A stretch of DNA of 64,000 nucleotides from Lepidurus packardi (lineage: Eukaryota; Arthropoda; Branchiopoda; Notostraca; Triopsidae). The stretch spans positions 10,044,001 to 10,108,000 of the forward strand of contig JAKZAN010000005.1 of the NCBI GenBank assembly GCA_023053545.1, read 5' to 3'. The notes below the pieces were generated by a model. It worked only from the letters and a program-made list of their open reading frames with translations, searched no databases and was not told where the DNA came from. The translations under genes and the position numbers were made by a program. Below, one piece after another: positions 32,976 through 46,200 of this stretch (the stretch's first letter is position 1; each line of letters opens with the position of its first letter).

Positions 32976-35730
32976 TTTCCTACGAGAAAGTAAGCTTCGA
33001 AAGCCAAACGGCACTTCCTAACATATTTAATTAATGAGTAGATTAATTTTAAGACTTTACAAAGCTTATAACTTGCCTGGAAATGAACTTCCTTGAAAGC
33101 CGACAAGTACTCCTCAAATGATCAAAAAATAAAAGAGAATGTAAACAACGTCGGCAGTTTGAAATTCTGGGAACGCAGCCTAGATGTCAGTATCTTATGT
33201 TAGAAATAAAACCGCGAACCAAGGACTCAAAAGCTTAATTGTTTTCATGCTTCAGCTTAACTTAGGCTTAACACATCCATTTAGTGGAATTCATACAGAT
33301 TGATTGCATATTGGGTTAATAGGGAAAAAAAACTTAATGTAGGCAAGACATGGTAATATGTAAAACGAGCAATGGAACCTTTATAGAACCATTCTTTATA
33401 TATTGGTTTTTCATAGTTAGGCTTAATTTATGTTTAAGACATTCATTTCATGCACTTTAAACAACTGCATATTGGGTTAACGGCCAAAAAATGATGATTA
33501 TATGAAGTATTTGAATTTTAGTAAGTCACGCTATCTTTTCGCCATGACTTTTGAAGGTAAATTTTGTGTTTGTGAAGTATATTTAGAGTAGAAAGTTCAC
33601 TAGAAATGGGCAAAACTACATGCAAATTTTAGAAAGGAAATGTTAGAAGAGTTCTTTCGGATTTGAATAGCCCGCTATTGAATGGCTGAAGGGGCGCTCG
33701 GCGCTAGACTGCAGCCCCTCCTCGCCTCAGTTGCGTTCGTGCAGCTGAACATGCTGGGTGTAGAGATTGAAAGTGCTGTGGTGATTTAGGATAGTTGTGT
33801 TTTAAACTAAGTATATGTAGGTACGCATAACATTCCTGTTGATACACAAGCATTAATTTAGCTTTGCTTGTGGAGTTTTGGCGTGTTTTAATGGTGGTGT
33901 CTCATTTATAACGTTTAGATGTTTAGACGTTATTACTTTTGAACAGACCATTTTGCTAAATCTAGGCTGGGCAAGTCCAAACAAGATGCCGATGGGGTTG
34001 TTCTTTTTCAACTCCTGTTCGCAGTTATTCTTATTATTGTTACAGTTTAGGAGAAATTCTTTGTTATGCAAATGAAGCTGAGTTCAAACATGATATGTCA
34101 CGTGGGATAGTGTATGTATGGTATTTCGGAAAAGTTATTTCAAATGTGTGCAGTGGTTTAATAGAATTGTATATAATAGATTCGTAATAGTGAAAGGAAG
34201 ATAATAAGTCCGTCTTTACGTCGCGTTAAGTCGTCCTTATGACGTAATTATTATTATGACTTAAAATGTAGTAACATCCTGTGGTTATAGAGAGCAGAGC
34301 TGATTTCTTCAACGCGGTATGCCATTGGCTCCAGAGAGATCATCCTTTTGTCGAATCGTCATTACGCTTAAATGCAAGATAGTTCGACGATCACGATTAT
34401 AGTTTATTGGATTGTGTCTTAACGCGTAGTTTTAACGCCGGAAGAATTTGTGTCAAATTCAGAACTGCCTAATATCTTGGTAATATAATATGGCATGTTT
34501 TTCTATTAATTTCAGAACTAACGTATTTTCCTTAGATGCTGTTCAACGTTAGTCGCTTTCTGGTTTGGTTCCACACAACGAGAGACTATTAAACGACCCT
34601 AAATAAGATTCCTTGCTGCTTTGACGGACCAATCGATCTGACTGAATATGGTGGCAAAAGCAGTTTTATGCAAATGAGGCTCTAAACTGATCTTTCATAT
34701 ATTTTTAAAAGAAACTGAAGAGACGTGTTTACATTTCAATTATTAACCCTTCTAATTGCGGTCCCGATGTTCTGCATAGCGTCTTTCCGGTTCGACTTTG
34801 TGTATATTTGTACTGTAATGTAAAAAAAAAAAACACCCTATGGGATACCCTAGAGATCGTTTATCCAGTATTTTTTCTTTGCTTTCACTGGCCAGCGGGT
34901 TTAAACTTCTCTTTCATTCCATTCTTTCGTGTCCAAACCAAACCGGACGCCTAACCGTGTTCAGATTAAGCCAAAATTTTCTCATACTTTCACGCATTTT
35001 AGTGTAAAGCTATTAACCATTTTGACTTAGTCTGAGTATGCTTTATGAGTTTGGTTTGGTTTCATACATGTTTTGAGGATTAAGCAGAATTGTAAAGCTT
35101 TTCTTATTTTTTATTTTCTTGTCAAATGTATCCGTACCAAATATTGTTCTAGTGCTCAGTTTTCTAAATCTGCTGGAATGTTTACTTTGTGACTTCTCCT
35201 AAATCCAAAATTTAAGTTATAAAATTTTGCAAATGAGATGTTTTGTCTCCCCGAAAATCTCTATTTGTTTATTTGTTATACCTAAAACGTTCCTGAATTT
35301 AGTTTCCAAAAATTTCGTTTTTACTGTACGATTTGTATTTCTTGAAATAAAAGAGAAATTTATTGCAAATTGTATTGATATTTTTAAAAAATCCGCTAAA
35401 AGGGGTGTGGCCTGTACAAAAAGAAAGAATCCTATTGGTGGATTGGGCCAAAAAGGGGGCGTGGCTCCTTTTCGAGCTGGGGAAGCTTTTTCAGGGCTTT
35501 TCTCCATAAGGAATAATGTTGTATCAAGGGGGTCCCCTTCAAAAATCGTGAAAAATTGAGAGCCTCGCCCCTTTCCCTGTTCCCAACTCCCCTGCTCAGT
35601 TTCCTATCCTCGATATTCGAGATCATGTTGCCGAAGCTATACAATTTTGAATATAGGTATAGGACCATTGCCGGGATGGCATAAGGTAAAGAGAAAGGGA
35701 GCCATTTTATTTTCGCTTTTTTGACGAAAT
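32976..35730. other. Intergenic region between MIC60 and RRN3, first part
   Basis: The first few hundred bases must hold the MIC60 promoter and 5' UTR. A segment near 33260-33320 resembles 33418-33490 (shared GGCTTAA, ACATYCATTT, GCATATTGGGTTAA), so a small duplication is likely. A GC-richer patch lies at about 33680-33740. No gene is recognisable. Confidence 0.5.
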
Positions 35731-35732
35731 AA

Positions 35733-35805
35733 ATTGCCTCGACTGGGTTTCGAACCCACGACCCTCCGATCACAAGGCTTGTGACTTAACCACTCCGCCA
35801 TACGC
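35733..35805 (-). repeat. tRNA-derived sequence (SINE head or tRNA pseudogene)
   Basis: The minus strand contains an A-box-like TGGCGGAGTGG and, 36 nt further on, a B-box GGTTCGAAACC, the internal promoter spacing of a tRNA. An anticodon-arm-like hairpin sits between them. The acceptor stem does not pair (AAGCGTA against TCGAGGC), and one T-stem pair is a G-G mismatch, so it is not a working tRNA. A tRNA-derived SINE head is the best explanation. Confidence 0.55.
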
Positions 35806-35879
35806 TTATATTTGTAATGCGTTGAAACATCTATAAATCTAACATAAAGTAAGCTGGTGTACAATGTATGTAGATGGTG

Positions 35880-36880
35880 AGCCATCTTTTGTTCGGTTTA
35901 TTTAGAGGCGCTTCGTTTATAGTTGCACCTTATATTCTCTAGAAGTTTCCATTATGATATTAAATTTCTTTATATGTATTTTAAAACGTAATAAAAAATC
36001 CAATTTTTGTTTACAAGTCAATATCATTCAAAATAATTACAAGGCCATGTTTTTGCTTTAAATTTTCTGTATTAAAAGCCCACACATATAATATACAATT
36101 CCAAATTATTATTTTAAGCGTTAATTTAAATTATATATAAAACACTGGTATTACTCAAATGTAGAGAAAGAATATCACCTAATAACAGCCGCGAGGGTGG
36201 TGTGACGTTCGCCTAAGGGTTTTGGACACCATTGACACTGTCGATATTTATCTCCAGAAATTTTTACACTGAGTGTTTTTTTCGATTTCCTACTTTTTGA
36301 AGATTCTTAACTAAGCTGTCATAAAATTTTGTGATTTTTCTTCGACGTTTGGCATACGTTTTATGGAAAACAGGTATCAAACCAGTCATCAATCAAGTAT
36401 CTAAGAAAATGAAAAGTTGTGTTTTTAAATTTTGCATTCGTTTTGCACCCAGGAGATTTGTTTGAAGGCTGATTTGTATGAAACTTCATCTAAAAGTCTT
36501 TAAATAAGTTACCTGACGTTTTTGTTGCCGCTTGTAAGCACTTCGTTGAATAAGTTGCTAGCTAACAAATTAGTTAACCTCAAAGTATTTTTTTACGCAT
36601 TTTTCCAAATTAAAGACTGCTAATGATGCGAGCAATTGTCAAGTACTTAATTTCACGTTTCTGCATGTGAAGTTCAGAGCCGGAAAGCGAGATGGCGCAC
36701 AAACCGAAACTGGCTTCAAATTTCACTACAAGGTGTCGAATCTATACTAAATGCTCCTTGGTTACGTATCTAAACCGTGATCTAAACACAAGAGACTAAA
36801 TGACGCCTATTCGGAGGAAATTTTCCCTCATGTTGTGGCGCCGCCTGGTAAAGAGAGCGAATATGAAGCTTAAAATTTGC
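35880..36880. other. Intergenic, no feature seen
   Basis: This is AT-rich sequence with no coding frame, RNA gene or clear repeat that I can recognise. Confidence 0.5.
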
Positions 36881-36888
36881 AGGAGTAT

Positions 36889-36959
36889 TAGGATTAGGGT
36901 GCATCACTTCTCGGCCTTTTGGCTAAGATCAAAGTGTAAAGTGTGTAGGATTAGGGTGC
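36889..36959 (+). pseudogene. Retrotransposed 5' fragment of U2 snRNA with 14-bp target duplication
   Basis: Positions 36903-36938 match the first ~36 nt of U2 snRNA, including CTTCTCGGCCTTTTGGCTAA and AGATCAAAGTGTA, with a G-to-A change at U2 position 4. The U2 branch-point-recognition segment and everything after it are missing. The fragment, plus 7 nt (36939-36945), is flanked by perfect copies of TAGGATTAGGGTGC at 36889-36902 and 36946-36959. This is the classic form of a 3'-truncated snRNA retropseudogene made by LINE machinery. Confidence 0.8.
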
Positions 36960-36999
36960 GTTTTTTGACGCCTTTTCGGATGACATCCACAAGCGTGTC

Positions 37000-37051
37000 T
37001 CCTAACCTAGTCTAACCTAAACAAACGTAACCTAGCCTAACCTAACCTAAT
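37000..37051. repeat. Degenerate interstitial CCTAA (telomere-type) repeats
   Basis: Several CCTAA/CCTAG units in loose tandem lie here, for example TAACCTAGCCTAACCTAACC. The arthropod telomere unit is TTAGG, whose complement is CCTAA. The array is short and degenerate, so it is not a telomere. Confidence 0.55.
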
Positions 37052-37384
37052 AATCCCTGGATAAAGAAAAAAGAACGTCGTAACTTGGAACTACACTAAA
37101 GCGAAGAAACGGCAACATGACTTTAACATGGTGATCATTAACGTCAGTTAAATTCAGTATTCAATAGTTCACGTTCCCAGAAAGAAACTGCTCTTTTCAT
37201 ACCCACAGCACGCCACAGAACGGTTAGCGGTCAGATGGGTAAGCTTTTGGCAGGTTTGATTCTCCGAAAACGCTTCACATAGTAGCTTCTCATTGTACCC
37301 AATCACTGATTCTGTATATAGAACATCCATGTTCCACGAGGTCGGATGTAAGCGACAAGAAGGGAAATATTTTGCTTTGGTGAA

Positions 37385-40200
37385 ATGATTGTGGAGGCTA
37401 CTACTAATTCTCGGATTAGCTTAACGTCAATCATGAAAACGTCTACAGTCAATCCATGTGTCATAGCAACTCCCTGTTCAACATACCAAAACGGCACTAA
37501 AAACCGCCGAGTGCGTTTTGATCTCGAAGCACCGCAGACTGGTGCCCAGCAGGAGAATATCGTAACAATTTTGCAGGATTTCTTAAATGGAAAAGTGAGT
37601 AGCCGCTATGAAGAAATGTTTGGCCTTGAAGAACGCCTCCAGTTACCTGTAAGCTATTTAGTTTTACACTCCATTTGGACATACTCTTAGTATTTAACTA
37701 TTTGTCTTTACAGGATGCGTTATTGCAGACGTGGCTACAACAGATTAAAGACAACCTTTTCCTTCTAACTTCTCGGGCGGAATTATTCGTAGAAGCTATG
37801 CTGGTAAACAACTTTGCCTTACATAAAAATATTAGTATGATTGATGATTAATACGTGCTTTATTTATTTTAATTAGTCGATTCCCTGGGCAGAACGAGAT
37901 AAAGAAATTGTGGAAGCCTTTCAGAATTTTCTGGTGAACCTGGTCTCAGCTCACAGTGCTTATTCAAAAGCTGTTCTGCGAATGCTGGTCAAGAACTTCA
38001 ACCCGGATCCAGCCTATTATAGCAACGAGCAACTCGTGTTCCAAGTCACGCATCAAACCTTAATGCGCATTGTACAGATTGTACCGATGTGCGTCAAACC
38101 ATACCCACGCCCTTCGAACTAGATCTTATTTACTTTTTCTGCTTTTTCCAGGTCGAAGTCTATTCTTTATACCTTATTGATCGATAATTTCCCCTGGGAA
38201 AAGGCCGAAGGTTCGGTACAAGTTAAATATGTGGACAACCTGCTCTGCATTACTCAGTATTTACCGGAAGGCCGACTGCAAATTTTAGGATTAGTTACTT
38301 CCAAGTGATACTTGCTTTTAAACATGTTTTGGCTTCATTTTAATGCATTTGTTCTCTTTTTTTACTTTAAAGATTGGTCAAAATTGACGTGTTAGTTACT
38401 AGAACAGCGATTCTAGCAAGTGAGGAAGACAGCGCTTCCCAAGAAGACATCTTCGACATTGAAATGGACAGCCTTTGCGAAGATTCCAGCCAGAAACCAA
38501 GTCATCAACAGATGGATCACGAAATGGCAAATGTTTTAGATTTACTCATGCTAAAACTCCTCGAGTTTATCAGATCGGAGTGCTATCGAACCAACGACAA
38601 CGTGTTGGACTTGGAACGCACCAAAAGTCTGTTTCACGAGCTCATGGTAGTGTTTGATGAAGTGCTCCTTTGCACCCATGCCCCAACTCACGTGCAGTTT
38701 GCCGTATTTTATCTATGCTCTTTCAAACCGATGTTCTGTGAAGGTTTTATCGACGTACTCTGGAAGAAATTTCAAAACCCCAATTCCTCCGCCCTTTTGC
38801 GCCAAAACGCTGCGTCGTACATGGGGTCCTTCTTAGCAAGAGCAAATTATATACCTACAAGGTAAACCTAACGATTCTTGCCAAATCTTGGCAAAGGTTT
38901 CAAGTTCTTCGCACCTACCTTATTTTTCTAATTTTCCTTCATTATTCTAGAGTGGTAGAGATGTGTCTTGAAGTCATGTGCAACTGGATCCATTCGTACA
39001 TAGATAAACACGAAGCTTACGGAGTTGGTCATAGCGAGCCACAAGCCCATGGTGCCTTTTACGGGCTCTGTCAAGCACTTCTTTACGTCTTTGTGTTCCG
39101 CCACACAGAGCTGTGTACAAGGAAAAAAAGTAATTTAGTTTTCTTTCGGAAATTGACAAGCTTACTCATTTAAAAAACCCCGCTTTTTACAGATTTAGCC
39201 TTCGCTCAATCTCTAAACTTTGAGCGGATAATAGCAAGTCGTTTGAATCCCCTAAACTTTTGCTACTCTCCGATTGTGACGCAGTTTTCCTGCATCACGC
39301 GAACATACCAACTGGCGTATTGTCAGACGATCATCGAACGAAACAATCGTTTCCGGTTACCCGTTCTTAGTAGCCAATACGGTGTGAGTCAGCCCACGAG
39401 CTCGACTACCGAACCCTTCTTCCCTTTTGATCCCTATCTGCTTTTAAGGTAAGCTCGTCCGTCAGACACATTCAAACTTATACCGTGTTCCACTGGCTGC
39501 ACTGGTGCAATATTTTTGGCACTGTGTGTAAGCATATACACGCCGCGTTTTCTTTAGCTAGTCGACTTAGTGTAAGCACTTGAAACTTGAAAAAAAACAC
39601 CGACTTTGAAAGTCGACTTTTAGTTTTGGTCTTAAGTCAGGCAAGTCTATAGCGAGTACTCTTGTGCCCACACTTAAAGTTAACCCCGCCTCTTGTTATT
39701 TATCTCCTTTGTCGAAATCGAACAATTCAATTCCTTTTGTTTATTTTCTACAAGCACCGCCCCATGGGTGGAGCAATTGTAAACTTACGCTTACAAGCGT
39801 TCGTTTTAGACTGAAGACTTTCCAGGTCGACTTCCGTAAACTTCGAAAGTTTAGGCTTAAACGAACACTTATAAGCCCAAGTTAATGAAGTTTGGCTAGT
39901 CTAAGTTGAAGTCGAAGGGGCAAAACGAACACGGCTCATGTTTCACACACTGAGTGCCAAAAATATTGCATCAGTGGAGCCAGTGGAACGCGGCATTATG
40001 GGAGAAACCTTACTGAAATTTCTCATAATTTCAGATCGAATGCATACATCATGCCACTGTACAAAGAAAGCGAAGAATATCACGCGAATGCCTCCACTGT
40101 ACCCGAAGAAGAGTTCTTGGAGGACGAACCTAAATCTGTCCGAGTTACTGCAGCAACTCTTTGGGATTATAGCAGCTCGCCCGGTTTTAAGCATCTATAA
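37385..40200 (+). CDS. Rrn3: RNA polymerase I initiation factor RRN3 (TIF-IA)
   Basis: Bridges RNA polymerase I to the promoter-bound SL1-type factor and couples rRNA synthesis to growth signals in the nucleolus. Exons: 37385-37648, 37714-37803, 37877-38088, 38152-38304, 38373-38861, 38951-39129, 39193-39448, 40035-40200; phases agree, giving 602 aa. Family hallmarks are an N-terminal RRVRFD, SIPWAERDKEIVEAFQNFLV, THVQFAVFYLCSFKPMFCEG, NAASYMGSFLARANYIPTR, CQALLYVFVFRH, FERIIASRLNPL, YCQTIIERNNRFRLPVL and EPFFPFDPYLL; the protein is an all-helical HEAT-like fold. It ends SSSPGFKHL. Start: the first ATG is used, but the in-frame ATG at 37433 is possible. Confidence 0.95.
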
Positions 40201-40235
40201 ACTTCAATACAATTGTTACGTTTAAAAAGTGTGTT

Positions 40236-40252
40236 ATTAAATTAGCATTAAA
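40236..40252 (+). terminator. Possible poly(A) signals of RRN3
   Basis: ATTAAA occurs at 40236-40241 and 40247-40252, 36 and 47 nt after the RRN3 stop. The convergent CABIN1 stop is at 40290, so the two 3' UTRs probably overlap. Confidence 0.4.
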
Positions 40253-40289
40253 TTAGCCCAAACACAAAATCACATTAATACAAGTCGCG

Positions 40290-43200
40290 TCAGTCAATCG
40301 TGATAACTTGGGTGACGTCACTTGTTCTGGCAGGTTGACTCCCAGTTTCCTTCTTAGATATAGTTACTGGCTGGATCTCAATTTCGTCGCTTAACGACAA
40401 GCCTTTTTCCAAGATATTGGCACGTACTCTGGGAATAACGGCAGTTTCCTCCGCGGCAGAGCGTTTGGAACTCAAGTTGAGGCCTGGTAGTGTCATAGAC
40501 ATATACGGGCTTTCTTTTTCGGTATCTCCTCGTGCACCTTGTTTACCAACTTTATCGACATACTTCCTATATCTCTGTTCAACCATTTGTTGTCCAATAA
40601 TGCTCTGAATCTCCACTTCTTTGAGGTCCGCGTACCCACCATCCGGCTTAAGCCGTTTGTCTTTGAGCAATTGCTGGACGGTAGCCGGTTTTTTAGACAA
40701 AGACAAACTATTTCTTCGCCCATCGGATTTACTTTCAACCGCACGTTGTGGTTTCCAGTTCTGCTGCCATTCTTTGGACACGGCGTCTAAAGATATGCCT
40801 TTCGGCAATGCCGGTAACGTACTAGCTGCATAGCTACTGGTGTGTTTAGTGCTGGGCAAACTGGAAGAACTGATCCGGGAGGCAGATTTGGACGAGGTTG
40901 GGGTTGTAGTCAGATCTTTTTCCATTCGTTGAACCGAAGGTCCTTTGCTCGACCCCAAGCTACTCTTTCGGACACTCGCCGACTCGGAAGACACCCTACT
41001 TTTGGCAGTTTCATGGAGATTCATGAGGTCGAAACCAGGGCTCATTAGCTGTAGCCACTGCCGCTGGTACTCGGCCTGTAGCTCGACCATTTTGGCAGGA
41101 TCCAAAGTTTCTGGCATCATAAGACTATTGGCTCCCATGACGGGGTAACCCAAGTAGCTCATCCCGTAAAGGGGATTGGCTGCCGCGGCTTGGATTAGTG
41201 AATTCATGTACAGCAAGGATGACATGGAATTCTGGCCCCCATAAGGGTTATCAGGCAAACGGGGAGTATCTACTTTCGGTGGTTTGGGTGCACGTGGAAG
41301 TGTGGCTGAAAGCTTCTTTGGAATAGTTAAACCAACTGAGTCGCGCTTTACGGTACTTCCCGGACGACGACCGCGGCCAGAACCCGTCTAAAACAAATGG
41401 GGTACATTTAGAATTGAAAATGAAAAGAAATAATTAAGTACATTTAAATACATGGGGTACACTTAGAATTGAAAAGTGAAAAGAAATAAAACAGAAATAG
41501 AAGTAAAGTACGTGTTTAAGCTCAAAGAAATGAAAAAGTGTCTGCTCAATTCCTCAACTTTGTAAAGAAAATAAAACTGTTTAAGGCTCCCGTATACCTT
41601 ATCTCGGTACAGGCGGTTAGAATGGGAAATTTCAGAACAACTTTTTGAGAAAACTAGTACATTTCATTAAAAAAATGTGACAGTAATAAGCTTGCTAACA
41701 GGTAGTGCAAAACCAATGCAAATTTTTTTCCGACGAGTAATAAATTAGCAATCTGCAAATGAATTTTGCAGCTATGATAAATACGTTATCTAATAATATC
41801 TCCTTTGATTGTACACTAGTGCTAACAAAAGAAAACTTTTATTTTAGATTCCTTTCAAATCTGACAAGCCGTTTTCGAGAAATCTTGTTCCGACAGTTCG
41901 AAGACTTGATTGGGATAGTGTGCTGCTACAGCAAATTGTGGTGACACGTTTCAGAAACGAAACAAGCATAAAAACGTTGCCGGCAATTAGCTATCTATTT
42001 CTTGTTTACTTTCTTACGCAAGGCTTCGGCAAAACAATAACAAACATCAGTGCCATCTTTGACTTTTTCGCGACAATAAGCTAAGGTCTACAGGAGCCGC
42101 AAGCTCAATTTTTTTACTCACCATTGTACCCCTTGCTGATTTTTTGTCTGCTTGATGTTTGGCCTGACAATACTGGAGTACTTCCTGGAGACTTGCTTCC
42201 TTGCATTCACTCTACGAATACAAACTTGAATTAATTTTGAATTTTTTTTTTTTTCTTGCCTGTCGACTCAGCACGTAGCACTCCTGTAAGATCAGTCCAA
42301 TGCTCGCCTCTTTCCCCGTCATATTCCTTTCTATACGCTGGTACATACGATAGATCTCCATCAGTAAGGACAACGCCCGATTTTGACTTGGAGATACGCC
42401 GTACGCGTTCTTAATCCCATGGGAGGCTCTCAGTTCTTCCAAACGCTCACGTAACGACTGCATCATTAGCGTGAAGGCGTGGTGTGTCACTTGTTCGCGC
42501 TCAAAATCTACCAGATACTTCCTGATAATGCAAATAAGTAACAATTGGCTCAGTATCAATTCGTGTTTCTAACTGTAAACAAGGAAATTAATTAAGTGAA
42601 CCCTCGAATAAGGCTACCATCCATGGTTCGTAAAAAAGTGATCACATTGACAGGTGGTCGTGTTATAAAGGGTATTAACCCAAACAAAGAAAATGTTATT
42701 ATTGAAATTACCCAGGGGTTATACCTGTGGGTTTCATGAAAAATGGTCTAGATACTGAGAGATGGCTGACTAAACGTTCCATACCCTTCCACAACGTCCT
42801 TTCAACAAATTGTTATCAAATTTCTAAGAAAAACGCTATTTTGTTCCACGTTTTGCCCTCACTACAGAGATCAGTTTTTGAGATTGAAAACCAGTCTTAC
42901 GTGCCTGTGGTAGCACGCACCGTTGATACATCTTGTTTAACATGAAATTATTCCTAGACTAAATATCTCCAAGCTTAAATAAAAACGTCGTCACTTTAGG
43001 AAGGTGGTCACCCAGAAGAGGTGATCGCCCGACACGTTTCATTCATTGAATTACTATTCAGTAACATCCTGGTTTCCACGTTTTTGCTTCCTGTTGTATA
43101 GGGGTAGTTGATTCTAAGAAAAACACAAAACTCACCTGTCTGGTTCCGGTTCAGGGTGCAACGCTAGAGTTAACTCGAGCAGAAGCCGGTATTCTTTTGA

Positions 43201-46200
43201 CTCCTTGAGAATATCAACCAAAAGCGTAATACAACGCCCCATATGCGCCGCAAAACTGCCTGGCCTGTCAATCTCATTAACAGGAATCCTCCAAATGCCC
43301 TACACACCAACATATGAACATTAATACCCGATACGAACCTTAAAAACGAGAAATAAAGCTTGCATTGAAGAAATTGGACAGTCGCCAATCACGGAACAAG
43401 CCAGAAACCCCTTTAGGTAAGTATTCGGAGGCCATAACCGTCGTTGTTGATACTGGAGAAGCTACGCGGCGTTCTAGCAAGATTTCTCTTGCTGCTTCCA
43501 CGTTTTTAGCCGGTGAGGACGAAAAGTAATGATGCGCCAGGCGATACAAGGATTTGTAGTGCTGCGGAAAGCGTCTAACACAGTCTCGTATCCCAGTTAG
43601 ACACGAAGATATAATGTTAGAGACTTGTAATCGTTCAACTGCTGGCTTTGCAACTTTCGACAGATCTTGAGGAACTTCAGGAAGTATAAGAGCCTCTCTA
43701 GTAAACGCGACAGAACAGATCAAGAATTAAAATTAAATTAGTAGAATAAAATTCATGGACTAAACCATTAAAATTATAGTCTCACTCTGGCATAGGAGTG
43801 CCTTCGCATTCCGCAACAACCCGTCCCACAATTTCGTCCATGAGTATAATAATATCATTCAGAACCTCGGCAGAATCAGTCACGCTCCTTTGATCTGTTG
43901 TTTCCACACGAATGGTGTTTGGTACAGGCAACGGAAGGGCTGCGGCTCGTTGTAAATAATTGTTTAACAAGGGTAGCACGTTCGAATCAGCCATTTCGCA
44001 GTCCATTTCCACCGCTAGTTTTAAAACACTGCTATGGATGCGGTAATGAATCTAACCCCCAAAAAATTCCAAACGTAAAGACATTTTTAAAATTCAGTAG
44101 AGCTGGGAACTTACTTCCAGAGCTTCGACCGCGTAGTTCCCGGGATTGTTGTACGAAATCTTCTCGGGGTATTCTGCGCCAGCTTCTTTCAACAACTCTC
44201 CAGCTCTTATATAATGGCTCAAAAACTCCTCAGGGGTCCCATTGCGTTTTTCAGAGATTTTGCCAAGCATATACTGGTGCAGCCACCTTTCATCCTGATC
44301 GTCAGAAGAATCGATCCAAACCTTCCGGAAAAGAAATTCCGTATGATAAAATACACCAATACAAGTTTAGGCAAAAAAAGATCACGGAATTACCGCTTCA
44401 GCTTGCAGAAAGCATTGATAGGCCAATTCCAGCATTTCATCCTTATGTTTAAGTAGCTTGGAGAATAAGTCGACTGACAAGCTGTTTGTATGCAAACGCA
44501 AATACCTGCTGGCAAAGGCTTGCAAAGTATATGCTAAACAGCCGTATTCTATGCAAACGCTGCTGTGTTCGGGCTTTAACGTCATTGCTTCTTTATAGCA
44601 TACCACTGTGGACCCGGCTTGGCTGAGAAAACTGTCAATGTTCACACTCCCACACTAAAAAAAAAAGAAAGAGAAAAGAAAAAAATTTAGTATGATCGAT
44701 ATGCATTCTTTTCGAGTATTCTAGATTAGAAACTCACCGAATTTATAGCTGTTTCTAGTTGGGTGCCTTTGGTGAGGGCTAAAGCTGCCCACGAATCAAA
44801 GCGACGTGGGTTCACTAGCAAATCCAAGCTATAGTGAGTAACTGCCTTGCTCCATTCTTTAGACTTGAAGTAGAAATCCGCCAAAAGGTAAAAAACATCT
44901 TGAACCGGTGGGGGGACTTTTATGGGCTCCCAGGGTCCAGACGATGCACTTCCATTAAAATAATCCTCCACAACATGCAATAATGGACCTGAGGGATAGT
45001 AAAAGTATCAAACTTAACACACAAAAATAAAAGTACGTACTAAAAATAAAAATAAAATAAATAATACAAAAATTGAATAATGAATAATAATATCTCCATT
45101 CCCTGTTCGGTTCTAAACTAAACTAAGTGGCATGAATGAATAGAGAACCAAAGAAATACAAGACACAACAACAAACGGAAGACTACGTCGTTTCAAATTT
45201 AAAAAATAGATAAACATAAACAAATAATGAAAAATAATAACAAAAATAAATCAAATAATATAATATACTAAGATAATAAACTGAACTTGACAGATTACAT
45301 AATCAAAGAAATAATCAAGTAAAATAATTTGAGAAATACGCAAAGAAAAGCAAAAAAAAAAAAAAAAAAAAAACAGGAAAAAGCACGTGGAGGAAACAAT
45401 CAAAATAATGGATTTACTCGGATCCAAATCGGCAGGTATCAGTTCAACTATACGTTTCAACAAAACTTCCAGCTCGGAAGATATAGCTGAAAGGGAATCG
45501 AATTGCGGCAAGGGACTTGGAGAGAACGACTCACACAACAATAGACCCAGATCCCACGATAGACCAACTTGAGAGCAGCTATGTTCATCCAAAGCCCGAT
45601 TCTAGCAGATATTTTTTTTTATGTAAAATAAACAAGGTGCTTTAGTGAACACTCTACCTTGGATTTCTTGGAAGGAAATCCGACTAGGCAGTACGATGCT
45701 TGTTCAAGAGCTCTCACTGCAGGCGAATTAGGATCTGAGCCAATACTTTTACCGTATTGGAGGAAAACTCGAATGGTTGTAATCAAAAACCCACCCTCCT
45801 CCTTCGCACACCAGCTTCGCCTGTAGGGGAAACAAAGAAACGCTTTCAACTATTGAAATTTTGAATAATTTTTTTGTTTCGTGCCTCCCGAGCAAATCAT
45901 GAACTGCAGTCAGAAAAAGGAGAGATCCTGGCAGCTCTATAGTGTCATCAACAGGCAAAGCTTTTCGTCGTTCTTCTATTGCCAAGACCCGGTAAAGCAT
46001 AATCCATGGTTTCAAAGTGGGAAGAACATCAAACTCCTCTGTGTCCAATTGCTGCGCTGCTAGTAGAATCAATGATTCCGCCAAATCGGCTAAAGCAGAC
46101 TGTTCCAAAACATCTTTAAGAAAACCTCCATTACTTCACGGTTTAAAGTAAGCCTAACGTTACCTAGAGACGCGTCATTTGCTGCAATTACGTCTTCCAT

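Noticed and set aside
35733..35805. Functional tRNA gene
   Set aside because: The acceptor stem cannot pair and the T stem has a G-G mismatch.
36903..36945. Functional U2 snRNA gene
   Set aside because: Only the first ~36 nt are present, without the branch-point-pairing segment, Sm site or 3' domain.
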